Positions 1 through 10,640 are shown, counted from the stretch's first letter. The stretch: 64,000 bases of DNA from Pycnopodia helianthoides (GCA_032158295.1 CM063259.1:15274064-15338063); one strand, 5' to 3'. Translations and numbers: made by a program. Notes: generated by a model from the letters alone, not told the origin.

Positions 1-884
1 ACTGCTTCATTTAAATTTTACAACTGAAAAGTTGCACTAAGTAGTTTTCATGACAAGTACATTTTGAATAACTTTGTTTTTTACCCATTTCAAGAAAAAG
101 TAATTACTCAAGAACGAAGATTTACTCCACTCTTGGTTAAAAATTGACAACATAGATCTTTGAATTTCATTATAATAATGTTCATTTGAGACCCAAATTA
201 TTTTGTTTTTAAACAAGTTCTATGTTCCTTTAAACAAGTTATGTATGCAACTATTTCAATTTATCGGTATTTCAGAGCAAAGTTTAAAATGAAACAGATG
301 AGTTAGTCCATCACACCTTTTACACACGGTTAGTGTGTTGACAAGTTAACTTGTAAAATAAACATGGAAATAAATTGCATACAAAACAAATAAAAAAGTG
401 GATTAAATTTCAATCAGATCACCTTCATGATTTCCTGTAAGTAGGATTTGAAAATAATAATCGTACAAAAGTTATAACTGCTTTATCATTGTCAAAAATC
501 GTCACACTCTAATGTAAACACTGAATAATATTATTTTTGTGCTAAAACCTTTAACATCACATAACATGAATGAGGAATTTGCAAAGAGCCGAAATAGCCC
601 TGTGTTAAAACAGTCTCTTTTTTAAAACACTGCTGAAAAGTAATTATAATACACATAGGGGATTAAATCTAGGCAGAGATTATATACAAACACTTTTTTT
701 CTCCCCTTGTCAATTTTTGTTCGCATAATGTAGAGAAATAAACCCATGAAAGGTACTGTTTTTTAGTAGTACATCACTAGCATGAAGCTAGCTCGTCATT
801 TCGTACTGTCTTTAGTTCAGCAAAAGCCGTCGTAGAAGTCTCAGTTTAAAAAGCTGTACAGAGTTTTTCAGACAGCAGTTTGTC
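1..884 (-). other. SoxB2 3' UTR and downstream flank
   Basis: AT-rich sequence following the Sox stop codon on the minus strand. On that strand I see no AATAAA or ATTAAA, so the poly(A) site probably lies before base 1 or uses a variant signal (GATAAA-type hexamers occur near 250 and 482). A Pumilio-type UGUANAUA motif (TGTATATA on the minus strand) lies at 681-688. No open frame here looks real. The UTR assignment is inferred from adjacency only. Confidence 0.5.
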
Positions 885-1661
885 CTATATTGCAGCGGTC
901 GGCCTCGTGGGTACGGGGACGGTGGGTCGAATCGCTGGATGAGGTACCCCGTAATGAGGCTCCATGTCCGGTTTGACTAGGATGTATGCAACCGGTCGTT
1001 GTATGTCGGGACTACCTGGCCATCCGTACGGCATCATGTACTGAGATTGGTTGTGTACACTGTGGGCATGTGGAGGGATAGGACTGGTCGCGCCTGGGGG
1101 GATCTTCCCGAATGCACTGCCTGGTAGTGTCGGTGGATACAGGTACGGCGACAGGTGCGAGGGGTACAGAGCCCCGGCTGCCGCGGCCATCTCAGCCGCT
1201 CGCATTGCCGGTGACGAGTCCAGTTTGGAGCTGTGGTGATCGAGGATTGAGTATGGGTGGGCTGCCATTGCGGATGGAAGGTACGATCTCATCTTCTCGG
1301 CTGTAATAATATCACTAGTTGAAGTAGAAACTGGTCCGTAGGAACTTGTCGTAGGTATACACGGGATTGGGAAGGCATACCTGTCTTTCTTCATCATGTT
1401 TTTGGGCTTTCGTCGTGGGCGGTATTTGTAGTCCGGGTGCTCCTTCATATGGAGGGCTCTTAACCGTTTGGCTTCGTCGATAAACGGTCGCTTCTGCTCC
1501 TCGGAAAGTAACTTCCAGTCAGCACCGAGTCGCTTGCTGATTTCGGAGTTGTGCATCTTGGGGTTCTCCTGGGCCATCTTACGGCGCTGCCCTCTCGACC
1601 ACACCATGAAGGCGTTCATGGGCCGCTTGACGTGTTCGTTAGCTTTGGTTATGCCATCCAT
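885..1661 (-). CDS. SoxB2: SoxB2-class HMG-box transcription factor (Sox14/Sox21-like)
   Basis: Complete single-exon gene of 258 residues ending in TAG. The HMG box spans about residues 11-82. It carries the Sox signature RPMNAFMVW at 13-21, with the Phe18-Met19 wedge that intercalates in the minor groove, and the basic tail [10 protein letters not shown] at 78-87. The [10 protein letters not shown] stretch at 91-100 is the group-B extension just after the box and separates it from other Sox groups. The C-terminal half is rich in Pro, Ala, Ser and Tyr, with an AAAA run at 159-162 and a [10 protein letters not shown] segment at 226-235. SoxB2 proteins bind ACAAT-type sites in the nucleus and generally act as repressors that balance SoxB1 in neural progenitors. 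The start is chosen because it lies just before the box and has purine at -3 and G at +4. Lack of introns is normal for SoxB genes. No other family fits. Whether it is closer to Sox14 or Sox21 is not meaningful outside vertebrates. Confidence 0.97.
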   Translation of the reverse strand: MDGITKANEHVKRPMNAFMVWSRGQRRKMAQENPKMHNSEISKRLGADWKLLSEEQKRPFIDEAKRLRALHMKEHPDYKYRPRRKPKNMMKKDRYAFPIPCIPTTSSYGPVSTSTSDIITAEKMRSYLPSAMAAHPYSILDHHSSKLDSSPAMRAAEMAAAAGALYPSHLSPYLYPPTLPGSAFGKIPPGATSPIPPHAHSVHNQSQYMMPYGWPGSPDIQRPVAYILVKPDMEPHYGVPHPAIRPTVPVPTRPTAAI

Positions 1662-2246
1662 GTCTCTAGTAGTAGGTGTTCTTTCCTCGGAGGTTGAAGT
1701 GAAAAATATGACCGGCTAGAGTTTCCTCCTCCAATAAATCACTTCTCTCTTGTTTAGCCGACAGTTCTCACTTGCAAGTTACGATTTATGACGATCCTGG
1801 AGCTCACTGTCCCAACATCCAGTTACTACGGTTTCTGTATACCAATGCTTACGATGGACTTCTGCAAAACTATTATGTACAATACAGCAACGGAGCAGTG
1901 TATTACCATATCAGTGACACACACACTACACACACAACACAAGTTCTCATTGGCATGACAGAGCGGCAAAGTTCAAAAGGACCAATTCGTCAAACGTGCG
2001 CACAGCTAACAAGATTGGTAGTTATGTGACAGAACGCGTATGAATTAATTATACATTGACCAATCCAAGTGGCTGTCAAAAAAGAGTGCCCGTTCTCCTA
2101 TAGTCCTCTTCGTCTGATTGGTTTGCTTGACACGTAACATAATTACCCGCATAAATGAATAATAATCAATGTGACTCCGCCCAACCTGTTGAAAAGCTGA
2201 ATCCCCATTGGTTGATGATTTAATAGCTACTTGTACCCTGTCAAAC
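1662..2246. promoter_or_regulatory. Probable divergent promoter between SoxB2 and a plus-strand transcript
   Basis: The interval between the Sox start and a plus-strand ATG holds three CCAAT boxes: CCAAT at 2060-2064 and ATTGG at 2117-2121 and 2207-2211. These are NF-Y-type sites common in TATA-less promoters. The part next to Sox should be its 5' UTR. At the right edge the sequence ATGGCGGC matches a YY1 promoter motif. No TATA box is placed convincingly for either direction. That it serves two genes is an inference. Confidence 0.5.
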
Positions 2247-2313
2247 ATGGCGGCTGACGGAAACATTTACGATGATACGTTCCTTTTCAATTATTGCTCA
2301 TTTTTTTGATGAG
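2247..2313 (+). other. Candidate first exon of an unidentified plus-strand gene
   Basis: An ATG lies in the context AACATGGCGGC, the arrangement seen where YY1 sites overlap start codons of housekeeping genes. The frame reads MAADGNIYDDTFLF and is then stopped by TGA at 2307-2309, straight after a run of seven T. An exact consensus donor, GAG|GTAAGT, follows at 2314. If the run were six T, the frame would pass in phase 0 through the donor. So this is either a coding exon with a homopolymer length error or variant, or a non-coding first exon with a short upstream ORF. I do not recognise the peptide, and no convincing second exon was found. Confidence 0.35.
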
Positions 2314-4121
2314 GTAAGTGATTTCATTCAGTATTTTAATTTCAACGTTAGATATTTTGATTGTCGGCCCTAGCTGGCATAAAAAAATTGTGGACCATTC
2401 TGTAGGAACGGATGAAAACGAGCCATATGTTTTGTGAAGCTCAACTGGGAAAACGTGGGTTTAGGCCTCTCGTGTTTGGCACCTGTCAAAGCATAGATAG
2501 GGTGGGTGTGTGCACAGTAGACAGGCAGAGGCTTGGGGAAGAAGAGAAGACTGTGGCTATCGTGTCAAATAATCTTAGATTCTGATATTATATCCAGTGT
2601 ATTGTTCTTTCTTTCAAGAAATAAACCTAAAAATGCTCATTTAAACATCGCTTTGCAAATTATGCATTTGTGTTGTTGAATTGTTGATCGAGACGATTTA
2701 GGAACCAGTCTTGCTTTTTTGTTGATAAAATATTATATTTTATGTGTATCCACAAAAAACTCGGCAAAGTCCAGTTCTACCTCTCCATGTATTAACTATT
2801 ATATCATTTTTTATACCGCACACCTGTAATTCCAGATTGCATGTAAATAAAATATCCAGCTGTGACTAAAGTACATTGTGCTTTTGGTACATGGAGTTAT
2901 AGTTTTAGTCAACAGTGCTACAATAACATTATTTATTTTTTTGCATTATTGAAGCTTATTTTCAATCTTGGTACAACAAAAACATCTTGACCAGGAGCTC
3001 AGGGAAGTAAACTGTCATCTAGAATAAATATTTTGGTGAATGACTTAAGAAACTGTTTGGATGTGACTCAGATCGGCACAATGTAATCCAAACAATCATC
3101 CCTATCAGTATTATGAGTGGTAAAAAATGTTTAAACGCTTTTTAAAAGGCTGATTTTTTCAACGGTTCAATCCACAGGATTGTATTAATTGTTATTAAAG
3201 AATAAAATATTTTCAGCAGAAGCACTTCCTGATTTCTTTTTGTGGACTCAGATGGTTATGTGTTACTATGCCTTATTTAAAAAATAAAACAACAAAAAAA
3301 CAGAACATTAAATTTTTGTTTCAAGCATGACATGTACGAATTACTGCAAATTATGCACGCATTGACAAGTACTGATTAATTCTGGTCAGAGATATCCCGG
3401 AAGGACACTGTAGTTAAACATACCCTTAACACAACGAGCCATCACAGTTACTTGCCCTTTATGCAAGCTTTTATGTAATTAGTACACAATTTGTGTCACA
3501 AACAATAACCTTGTTTCCCGTACAATTAAATGATGCAATGAATGTCTCAATGTGGCCGTCGGAAATTATCCAAACGCTTGTTTTATGTTTTCCTCCAAAT
3601 GCCCCACTTGTTTCTAAACGTAGCGGCCTTCTATCAGGTAGCAGTGTGAATAGAAATAGTCGGTAATTCATAAGTCAGACACAAAGAGTGACGAGTGCTC
3701 TAGACTACTGACAAAAGAACTGTCAGAGCAGACGTTTGATGGTCGTTATTTTAAACTGGGGCAGTCGTCATTGACTTTGTCTGTGTGACCTTATTCTTCC
3801 TTCTCGACTTCTCTGCTATGCGTAGATTCATCAGGAGGTGGTGACAGTGCCGCTATTTTTTTTTTTTAAACGAGGCAGGGGTAACGTAGTGTTTTATGAG
3901 GGATCAAATATTTAGCCTGACTTTCATACCGGTGGATGACATTTTACTGGGATGTCTCATTCAATCTACATTGTGGGATACTTTGGTCACTGTAAAGCTT
4001 TGAGTTGTAATGTCAAAACATGTGATAAATAGTTAATTATCAATCAAGTCTTGCCGAGCCTGGCTAAACGAGTTTATCATCGTCACTTGCAATTAACTAT
4101 CCAGGAGGAGCTGCAGTTAGA
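2314..4121. other. Non-coding stretch without recognised features
   Basis: AT-rich sequence, perhaps intron of the plus-strand transcript starting near 2247. Open frames are short and unlike proteins. Short A and T runs occur (for example 3858-3868). I see no repeat boundary or regulatory cluster that I can defend. Confidence 0.4.
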
Positions 4122-4127
4122 AAGGTT

Positions 4128-4294
4128 CAGGCCTGGAATTTCATCTTTGATAGGGCAAGGCCATTTTCACTGTGCAAAGGGCACTTCCATTGGAAAATCT
4201 TAAAGTCTATGGGCAACTTTTGAAGGGGCACCAAGGCCAAGAGCAGGGCAACAGAGGCCATGGCCTCCGTGGCCTCCGTGCAAATCCAGGCCTG
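4128..4294. mobile_element. Miniature inverted-repeat element, family A, copy 1
   Basis: A 167-bp element with termini CAGGCCTGGA and TCCAGGCCTG as perfect inverted repeats. It is flanked by the 6-bp direct duplication AAGGTT (4122-4127 and 4295-4300). A second copy lies at 22861-23020 with a different 6-bp duplication. The interior carries GGGCAAGGCCATTTTCA and a duplicated GTGGCCTCC motif and codes for nothing. CAG...CTG ends with a 6-bp target site suggest a non-autonomous hAT-like (6-bp type) transposon; the superfamily is inferred. Confidence 0.85.
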
Positions 4295-4300
4295 AAGGTT

Positions 4301-5764
4301 CCTGCAAAAGAATCGCTGTTTTCAAGGGACCTCAATTTAAATTTGTTGAATAATTTTACATTTTTTTTTTTTTTTTTCACAGACTGGTTATTTTGTGAAA
4401 TTTTAATGTTTGTATGTCGAGCGTTTTCCATAATTCTCCTATTTGGAAAGTTTGTTAATAGAAATTGGATTGTCTTTAGAGATTTATTCTTTATTTTACG
4501 GGTCAATCAAAACTTTTTCAATGTAGTTTTTGTACCAGAACTTGTTCAAATTGAGAAGCAACTTGAAAATAACGTCAATCTAACATTTTTTCGATGCACT
4601 CCCCTTATTATTGTCCACATCGGTTGAAATAACCCTTTGAAGCCCATTTGAGATTGGATACTCTGACCTCTGACCTCGATCTTTGACCTTTTCAGGGGCT
4701 TCCCCACAGTCATCCCAGCAAGTATTTAATGTTTAATCTGGCCATGTTATAGTTGTGAGGAATTCATATCAGGTTCCTCAGCCAGCATTGTTTATCCCAG
4801 CTGGATGACTGCAGATCTCAGCATGGGACCAAGGGAGATCATGTAGAGTGGGATGCATTGCTTGTTGGATCTCCTGAAATCTCTGGTCAGCTGATTAGGG
4901 ACATGGACAGTTAGTAGGATCAATTCTATTAGATACGACTTTCTGAGAAGAGTTTACTATAGTCTTGTGCTGCAGGGCCATGTTGCATTTTTCAGTTGAA
5001 CTGTGCCGCTACATTTGTTTTTTTAAATTTTAATAAACTAAAAAGTTGTCAAACAGTTCATCATAAATTACAGATTATGTCACTTATACTACATGATTAT
5101 CTGTTGATAAGTAAAATGATATTATTCACAGAAAAAAATAAATGAATAATGTAAATATCAAGATCCTCCGAGCTTAGAACAAGTCACGTCTTGCTCTTCT
5201 CGTTTCTGGTTCTGAATTGCCAGTTAGGTAGATTGATTATTCAAAAGACAAGGGTTTTACAGGCAGTGGAGTAATACGCAATCGGTAAATTTAAATAACT
5301 TACAAGCACAAGGTGTGTGTTTCTTTGGACTGTTACAGTACATGAAATAAAATGTTTATTTCCAATATCGAGTACAAGATTCATTTGAGTGCTTTTCACA
5401 CTTTTGTGTCACACAGCACTAAAAACAGTTGTGAATTTGAGATGATTTGGGGGATTCTCCTTTGAGTCATCCCCCCCACCCACCTCCACTGTCAACAAAG
5501 TATTATTAGGGGTACCATTCATGTGCATCTCTCAATACTAACATGCCTCTGGTCATTTGAATATTGAGAATTAAAAAATGCAAGGTTTTGGATTTGCATT
5601 TTGTCCAGTACTGCCACCCCCATCCCCCTCTGAACATTACACCTCAGACTATAAAGCCAATGATCTCGAACTATGACACATTGTATTGAAAGCAAGGTTA
5701 TTGTACTTAACACTGGTTAATACCATCAACCAAACTCTGAGTCTCTTTCATGTGCACACGTTAA
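4301..5764. other. Non-coding stretch with T tract
   Basis: Contains a 17-bp T run near 4362-4378 and open frames of up to 151 codons that are low complexity or repeat-derived. Three TGACCT half sites are listed separately. Nothing else is recognised. Confidence 0.4.
4664..4689. promoter_or_regulatory. Cluster of three nuclear-receptor half sites
   Basis: TGACCT occurs at 4664, 4671 and 4684. The first two are spaced by one base, forming a DR1 arrangement of the kind bound by RXR, HNF4 or COUP-TF dimers. Only the motif is seen; no evidence of use exists in the sequence. Confidence 0.3.
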
Positions 5765-6000
5765 TATTTGATTAGGAGGCAGGTAGGGTCTTTGGAAGAA
5801 AAATGGGAATCCTGTTAGCGGACAGAATGGCGAGCGTGGGCCCTCAAAACACGCTAATCGCATCACGCCCGTGAAAACATAAAATCTTATTTGTGAGGAA
5901 GAGTTTTGAGCTGTGGGAATGATCTTGATTGGTATTCATTGAGTCTGATTATGATGCGGTGTGCAGAGACGTTAATGCTGGCCACAAATCTTAAAGATGT
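5765..6000. promoter_or_regulatory. Candidate conserved non-coding island
   Basis: Balanced composition with CpGs and homeodomain-like GCTAATCGCATC near 5850, unlike the AT-rich surroundings. Simple repeats and protein-like frames are absent. Its role as a Sox enhancer is a guess from texture and position. Confidence 0.25.
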
Positions 6001-7139
6001 ACAAATTGCAAGGAGCTACGGTAGTTGTAATGAAGTAGAGTTGAAGGTTCCTATGGTGGATACGCAGTTGTTTTAACCATCTCTAGTTTGGGCATGTCGG
6101 TCCGTTGGAAGAGGTTGGTTGTCATGCTGAAAGATGAGAACCACCGGTGAATTTGATTTTTAGGGCATGCAGTATTTTGGCGGGGGATGCAACCTCTGAA
6201 GCGCTTTTCAGGCGTGTGATTTCACAGGATTTGTCCTGATTTGAGGATTTCCTTCAAATCTCCTTGAGCCTTTAAATTTTCTTGAAAGAAGTAAAGCAAT
6301 CACCACAGGGAGAAAGGAAATTGTCCACATTGTTTTCAAACCATTATTTTTTTTCATTTGTGGTGATGTGCAGAGTCTGCAACCTTCTGAATTGTATCAT
6401 CTGAATGATTTCTGAGTCTAGAATCAGGAAAAACCCAGGCCAACTACCGTTTGTCAGGAATTTTCAATTTCGTCAAATCTCGATCATCTGACTTTTTCAT
6501 AAAACCTGTAAGCAGATTTAGTTCTGCTTACATCAGTTATGATGTAATGTTTGATCAATAAACACCATGTGACCTACAATCCGCCAATCAAATGACAGGA
6601 TCTACTTGGGTGTTATACACGTCCAAATTTGGCAATACTGGTAACTGTAATCCTCGGACCTCAATCCTGTGAAAATAAACTTTATCTCATCCCAAAGATA
6701 AAAATAGCATTCTGTAATCCTCACTAAAAGGAAGTAGTCTTTGATTTTAAGCGATTTCTATCATTTTGAATACCGTCTATGACTATAAGTGTTGGATACA
6801 GAAATCTTCGTTAAAAAAGTAAGGACAAAAAGTGTGATAAATTTGCTGTAGCACCAAGACCTTTGGAATTCTAGTAGCCAGATCGTGTCATCATCATTTT
6901 GTTTTGCTTTTTATCATTAATTGATTAAGTACAGAAAATGGTCTTTATAATAAATTCCACCTCCACATACAAATAGTTCTGAGATTTATTCCCAGACAAG
7001 GGTCTTTGTTGGATATTCAATCTACCCTGCAAGGCTTCCATTGTACGACTGTCACCTAATCTTTCAGCAAGCTTTGTTCTGTCTTCCGTAATCCTGCCGT
7101 AATACCGCTGCACCAAGGATTCAATATTAATAACAGTTT
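6001..7139. other. Non-coding stretch with a family E-like scrap
   Basis: At 6484-6560 a fragment with CCTGTAAGCAGATTT and TCTGCTTACATCAG resembles interior parts of family E repeats found at 59855 and 60385. The remainder shows nothing I can name. Confidence 0.35.
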
Positions 7140-7345
7140 CCGCTGTCTTTTCTTTGGAGGGCTGCCTCGCCCATTGAATTCAAAATGTCATCCCATTCAG
7201 GGAGCACAAACACTGAGGCGGTCATTGTGGAGCGAATCAATGCCCGAAAGAATACAGCAGCGATTGAATGATGCTGGGGCTGAATAGAGGGAAAGTGCGA
7301 TACCGCTGGGTTTTTTTGTTGTTGAGGAGGGAGCCTTCGAGGAAA
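7140..7345. promoter_or_regulatory. Candidate conserved non-coding island
   Basis: Complex sequence with two SOX-like CATTG cores (7169-7210 area CCATTGAATTC and 7224 CATTGTGG) and an ACAAACACT forkhead-like site. It lies on the 5' side of SoxB2, about 5.5 kb away. Assignment rests on texture only. Confidence 0.3.
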
Positions 7346-7559
7346 AAGTGTCCGTCATTCATTGGAGCGGTTTAGTACCCAAGGGATTCTGGGGGGTTTC
7401 CTTGGAAAGCAATGGCGAGAAATATTATATAAAACAGAATGAAATGTTAATCTTGGAGGCAGTCCCATGGCCCTGTCAGGAAGTGTCTTCAAAGGAGTCC
7501 TCTGAATCATTCATCGGGAATCATAAATCGTGGAGGAAGAGAAAAATGAAGTATATTGA

Positions 7560-7740
7560 AACAGATACAGTCCTCGGCGGATATAAATCACTCTTGTTTA
7601 AGCTAAGCTCAGGATGTGCACTCGTCTGGGGGCCTTTTACTCTAGATATCTTTCTCCTTCTCTTTAGGGAGCCTATTGCCTGCTTGCTACAGAACACCAA
7701 GTTGCCTTAATGGAATTAAAAGCATCCAGATCCAATTAGA
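7560..7740. promoter_or_regulatory. Candidate conserved non-coding island
   Basis: Dense non-repetitive sequence with CCTTAATGGAATTAAAAGC and CCAATTAGATC homeodomain cores near 7703-7742. It is separated from the stronger island at 7880 by a CT-rich tract (7748-7800). A 120-codon open frame crosses this interval but lacks recognisable domains, splice sites or a matching neighbour. Confidence 0.35.
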
Positions 7741-7747
7741 TCGCTGG

Positions 7748-7800
7748 GTTTTTTTCTCCCCCCCTCCTCCTCTCTCTCTCTCTCCGCTCTCTTCCAGTCC
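7748..7800. repeat. T/C-rich tract with (CT)n
   Basis: Polypyrimidine run including a short CTCTCTCTCT stretch near 7770. Low complexity, without coding value. Confidence 0.8.
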
Positions 7801-7879
7801 CCCGTCTTTGCCGTCCAGCTTCAGCGCTGGGGTTTGCAGATCGGTCGCAGGCAAATTGTCGCACAATATGCTCCTCCCT

Positions 7880-8170
7880 TTAGCTTGAGGGCCCCTTTGC
7901 GACGTCATTTGTTATTTGATTCGGTGTGGCTGCAAGCCCCTGATCCCATCATACGGATTAATAAAAATTTATCAAGGAATCGTCCGTGGCCATGAGGCCC
8001 TGGTTCCGAAAATTGATTTATAGCAATTTGAACGTTGATGAAATCAGATCCGTGGCTGCCTTTATCATCCGAATGTCAATAATACATAACAAATAACGGT
8101 TGCACAATCAAATTTTGTAAGCCGTATTTGCCTTCTCCCAAACCAGAATAATCTCATTTAGATAGTTGGT
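7880..8170. promoter_or_regulatory. Strongest candidate deeply conserved SoxB2 enhancer
   Basis: About 290 bp of information-dense DNA. It holds a CRE-like TGCGACGTCATTTG (7899-7912), GGATTAATAAAAATTTATC (about 7956-7974), AAAATTGATTTATAGC, GTTGATGAAATCAG, CTTTATCATCCG and AATACATAACAAATAACGG. These are clustered TAAT/ATTA, TGAT and ACAAA-type cores in otherwise unique sequence. A soxB2 cis-regulatory module conserved from cnidarians to vertebrates and driving neural expression has been reported. This block is my best candidate for it here by location and texture, but I cannot align it. Confidence 0.45.
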
Positions 8171-9777
8171 GAATGGTACCCTAATGCCTTTTTTCTCCCT
8201 TCCTTCTCTCAGTCACCATGACAAGAGCTCCATAATTTTGTCCTTTGGTTATGTTGACTTTGTGATTGGAAGGGTGGAGACCAGATAGAAATTAGAGGAC
8301 ATTTCATTAGTGCTATAGAAACTCACCCCCTTCCCCCCCATCTCCAGTCTTATTTAATTTCAGGGTCTTAGGCTTCTGTTGCCAACTGGCTGACCCCTTA
8401 AAAAATATAAAACTCGGGGACGTTGAGACATCATCACCAAGAAACCCAAATTGGAAACAGCGGCCAGGGCCTTCACAACATCGGTACCGGTAAAAGTGAG
8501 CCGTCACCTCAAGTAACAAGTCGGTCACACTGCTGGGTATTCCCCGGTGCCCACACCAGATAATTCTCGTTGTAAAGTGCTTTCAAGTGTTCAACCGCTT
8601 ATCTTGAGGGGGTATTGCATCCCGTCAGACTCCTCTTTTTGTGCGAGTTTTACAAGCTTTTCTTGATGATTTTGAGTGAATCTTAGTGTAAAAAGACGTC
8701 GCTATTTCCACTGTTAATTTCCCCAGTGTCTGTCCCAAATAAATCTACCCTGGACAAATTTTTAAGTTCCTTTTTACGTGTTATCGCTCCGGGCCAGCTT
8801 CCACCTCTTTGATGATCAAGACAGATTGATGTTTACACCTCTGAAGCATCCTTCTTAAAGAAAAGAAATTTTGTGATTTGTGTTGGATACTATCTCCGAT
8901 TCTGACTCGGGAGTTTCTGAGGGTACAATGACACTACCTGAAGATATTTGTATCAATCTGAGACATGAAAGAAGAAGGGTTGAGGATGAATATTCGCCAT
9001 TCTTACAATTTGTCTTCTCTCTTTGACGATAGCTTTACAGTCGAACGTTCCGCCGGATAACTTTATTTTCTCTGTTGGCAGAGAACAATCCTTGAAAAGG
9101 AGGATTTTTCAAGCCAAGTTTCTTGACATTGATATTTAAGATTGCTGGATGTCAGATCTGAGAAAGATTCCACCATGTAAATGTCTCAGAATTGTTCTTT
9201 CTCTAAAAGTCTCTACATGGTCAGATCATCTTTGATTGAAAAAAAAAGAGAAGAAATTCAGGGGTCATTTTCCAGGTACATCTACAACTTAAACCAGTCC
9301 AAAACCAGTCCAAACATCCACTTGATATGCTGGGATAAAATTTTGTTTCAAACTATGAAACTATTGTCCAAACTGTTTTTCCGATTAGGATTGCTGGATG
9401 GGACAGCTTATGAAAACATTGCTGGAAGTTCAACAGACTTTTGGAGGTACTGACCCTTTCCCTAATACCTCATATTAGAAAACCGAGATTAGCAATTTCA
9501 ACCCCAAATTACACCAAAACTCATCAAGACTATACCAAATCTTTAAAGGTAGTGTCATAGATTGGTTTTTGTTGATTTATATGTCAAATTGTCAATGAAG
9601 ATACAATATAAGTCACCTGTGAAAGTTTCAGCTGAATGCAGTGTCTAGTTGTTGAGAAAACAGGAACAAAACTGTCATGGTTTTTTTTCATCAACAGCGA
9701 CGAACCCATCGACCTTTTAAGCGATGTGATGCGGTTTTAATTAAGCGCATCTCTGGTCGCAGCATTCGCAAATGCTG
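8171..9777. other. Non-coding stretch without recognised features
   Basis: Mixed-composition sequence. ORFs such as the one near 9181-9453 have no domain or codon character. No repeat boundaries recognised. Confidence 0.35.
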
Positions 9778-10190
9778 TGGCGTGTCGTGGCCGAGCCGAT
9801 AAGAGCACCGGACTCAAGCTCTGAAGTTTCTGTTCAGAGTGTGGGTTCGAGTCCCGTCGTGACACTTGTGTCCTTTTAACCATTATTGCTTCGTCCTTTG
9901 GATGGGACGTAAAGCCGTTGGTCCCGTGTGTTGTGTAATGCATGTAAAAGAACCCAGTGCACTTATCGAAAAGAGAAGGGGTTCGCCCCTGTGTTCCTGG
10001 TTTGATTGGCAGCATATTGCACCACAGCACCTTGTAAACCATTACATGGTGCTATGTAAAGGAATATGTCTCAAACTTCAAAAAGTAGCTCCACATATAT
10101 ACCTTGCAGGAAAATACTGAATGTCGAAGCGCCTTGAGCGTCACTGAGTGACGGATATGAGCACTATATAAGAAGCCACTATTATGTTAT
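9778..10190 (+). mobile_element. tRNA-Ser-type SINE, near full length
   Basis: The head (9778-9865) is tRNA-like: box A TGGCCGAGCCG at 9788, an anticodon-like arm and box B GGTTCGAGTCC at 9844-9854. These give an internal RNA polymerase III promoter. The body contains TTTGGATGGGACGTAAAGCC and GTAAAAGAACCCAGTGCACTT. The tail at about 10128-10180 has GCGCCTTGAGCGTCA and GCACTATATAAGAAGC, a 3' end of the kind shared with partner LINEs. Acceptor-stem pairing is only about 5 bp, so this is not a working tRNA gene. Other copies are at 28905 (minus) and 40268. Confidence 0.85.
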
Positions 10191-10223
10191 TTATTTTTAT
10201 CATTAAATGGACACCACAGGAAT

Positions 10224-10268
10224 TTGAGTCTCCAAAACTCACTTTAGAGGTGAGTTTTGGAGATTCAA
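10224..10268. repeat. Short hairpin, 19-bp arms and 7-nt loop
   Basis: Arms at 10224-10242 and 10250-10268 pair with one mismatch around CTCCAAAACTCAC. It follows directly after the SINE tail and may be a separate tiny palindromic insertion. Confidence 0.8.
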
Positions 10269-10362
10269 CATGTTTTTAATTGATTGCTAATCAATGAGGG
10301 CATTTCAGACGAAATAACTTTGCAGGGTGCTTACAACCCTCACCATCGTTAACACAAGTAAG

Positions 10363-10427
10363 CTTTCGGATAGAAATTACTCAATTTTTTTCCTTGGGGT
10401 CATTACCAAAGTATGACCCTACCTTTT
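10363..10427 (+). repeat. Dispersed repeat fragment, copy 1
   Basis: Shares with 33082-33144 the pattern TTTCGGAT.GAAATTAC.CAATTTTTTTC followed by a conserved CATTACCAAAG and TGACCCTACCTTT. About 65 bp align by eye. The boundaries and the full repeat are unknown. Confidence 0.7.
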
Positions 10428-10439
10428 ACTATATCTGTC

Positions 10440-10640
10440 CCCAACCTCATCCCCAGGGTATGTCGACCAGTACCAGGTTGACCGCTCTCTCACCCTGGTA
10501 TTGGATCACTTGCATATCCAAAAATTTTGGATACGTATGCAAATTAGAATAGTCTGGCTGCTTTTCGAAATTCACATCTCCGTCATGGTCTCGTGGTCCG
10601 GTACCAGATTTGATAGCCTGTTTGTACATTGGTTGCTGGC
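10440..10640. promoter_or_regulatory. Candidate regulatory island with octamer and palindrome
   Basis: Contains the perfect POU octamer ATGCAAAT followed by TAG (10539 region) and, 5 bp before it, the palindrome TATCCAAAAATTTTGGATA (10515-10533). The surroundings are non-repetitive. POU-SOX partnership makes an octamer interesting near SoxB2, but function is inferred. Confidence 0.35.

Noticed and set aside
1772..2029. 85-codon plus-strand ORF upstream of SoxB2
   Set aside because: Falls in the promoter interval, with a Thr/His-rich stretch from CACA repeats and no domain.
7348..7710. 120-codon plus-strand open frame
   Set aside because: No domain, no splice context, and it overlaps regulatory-looking DNA. 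Length alone is plausible by chance.
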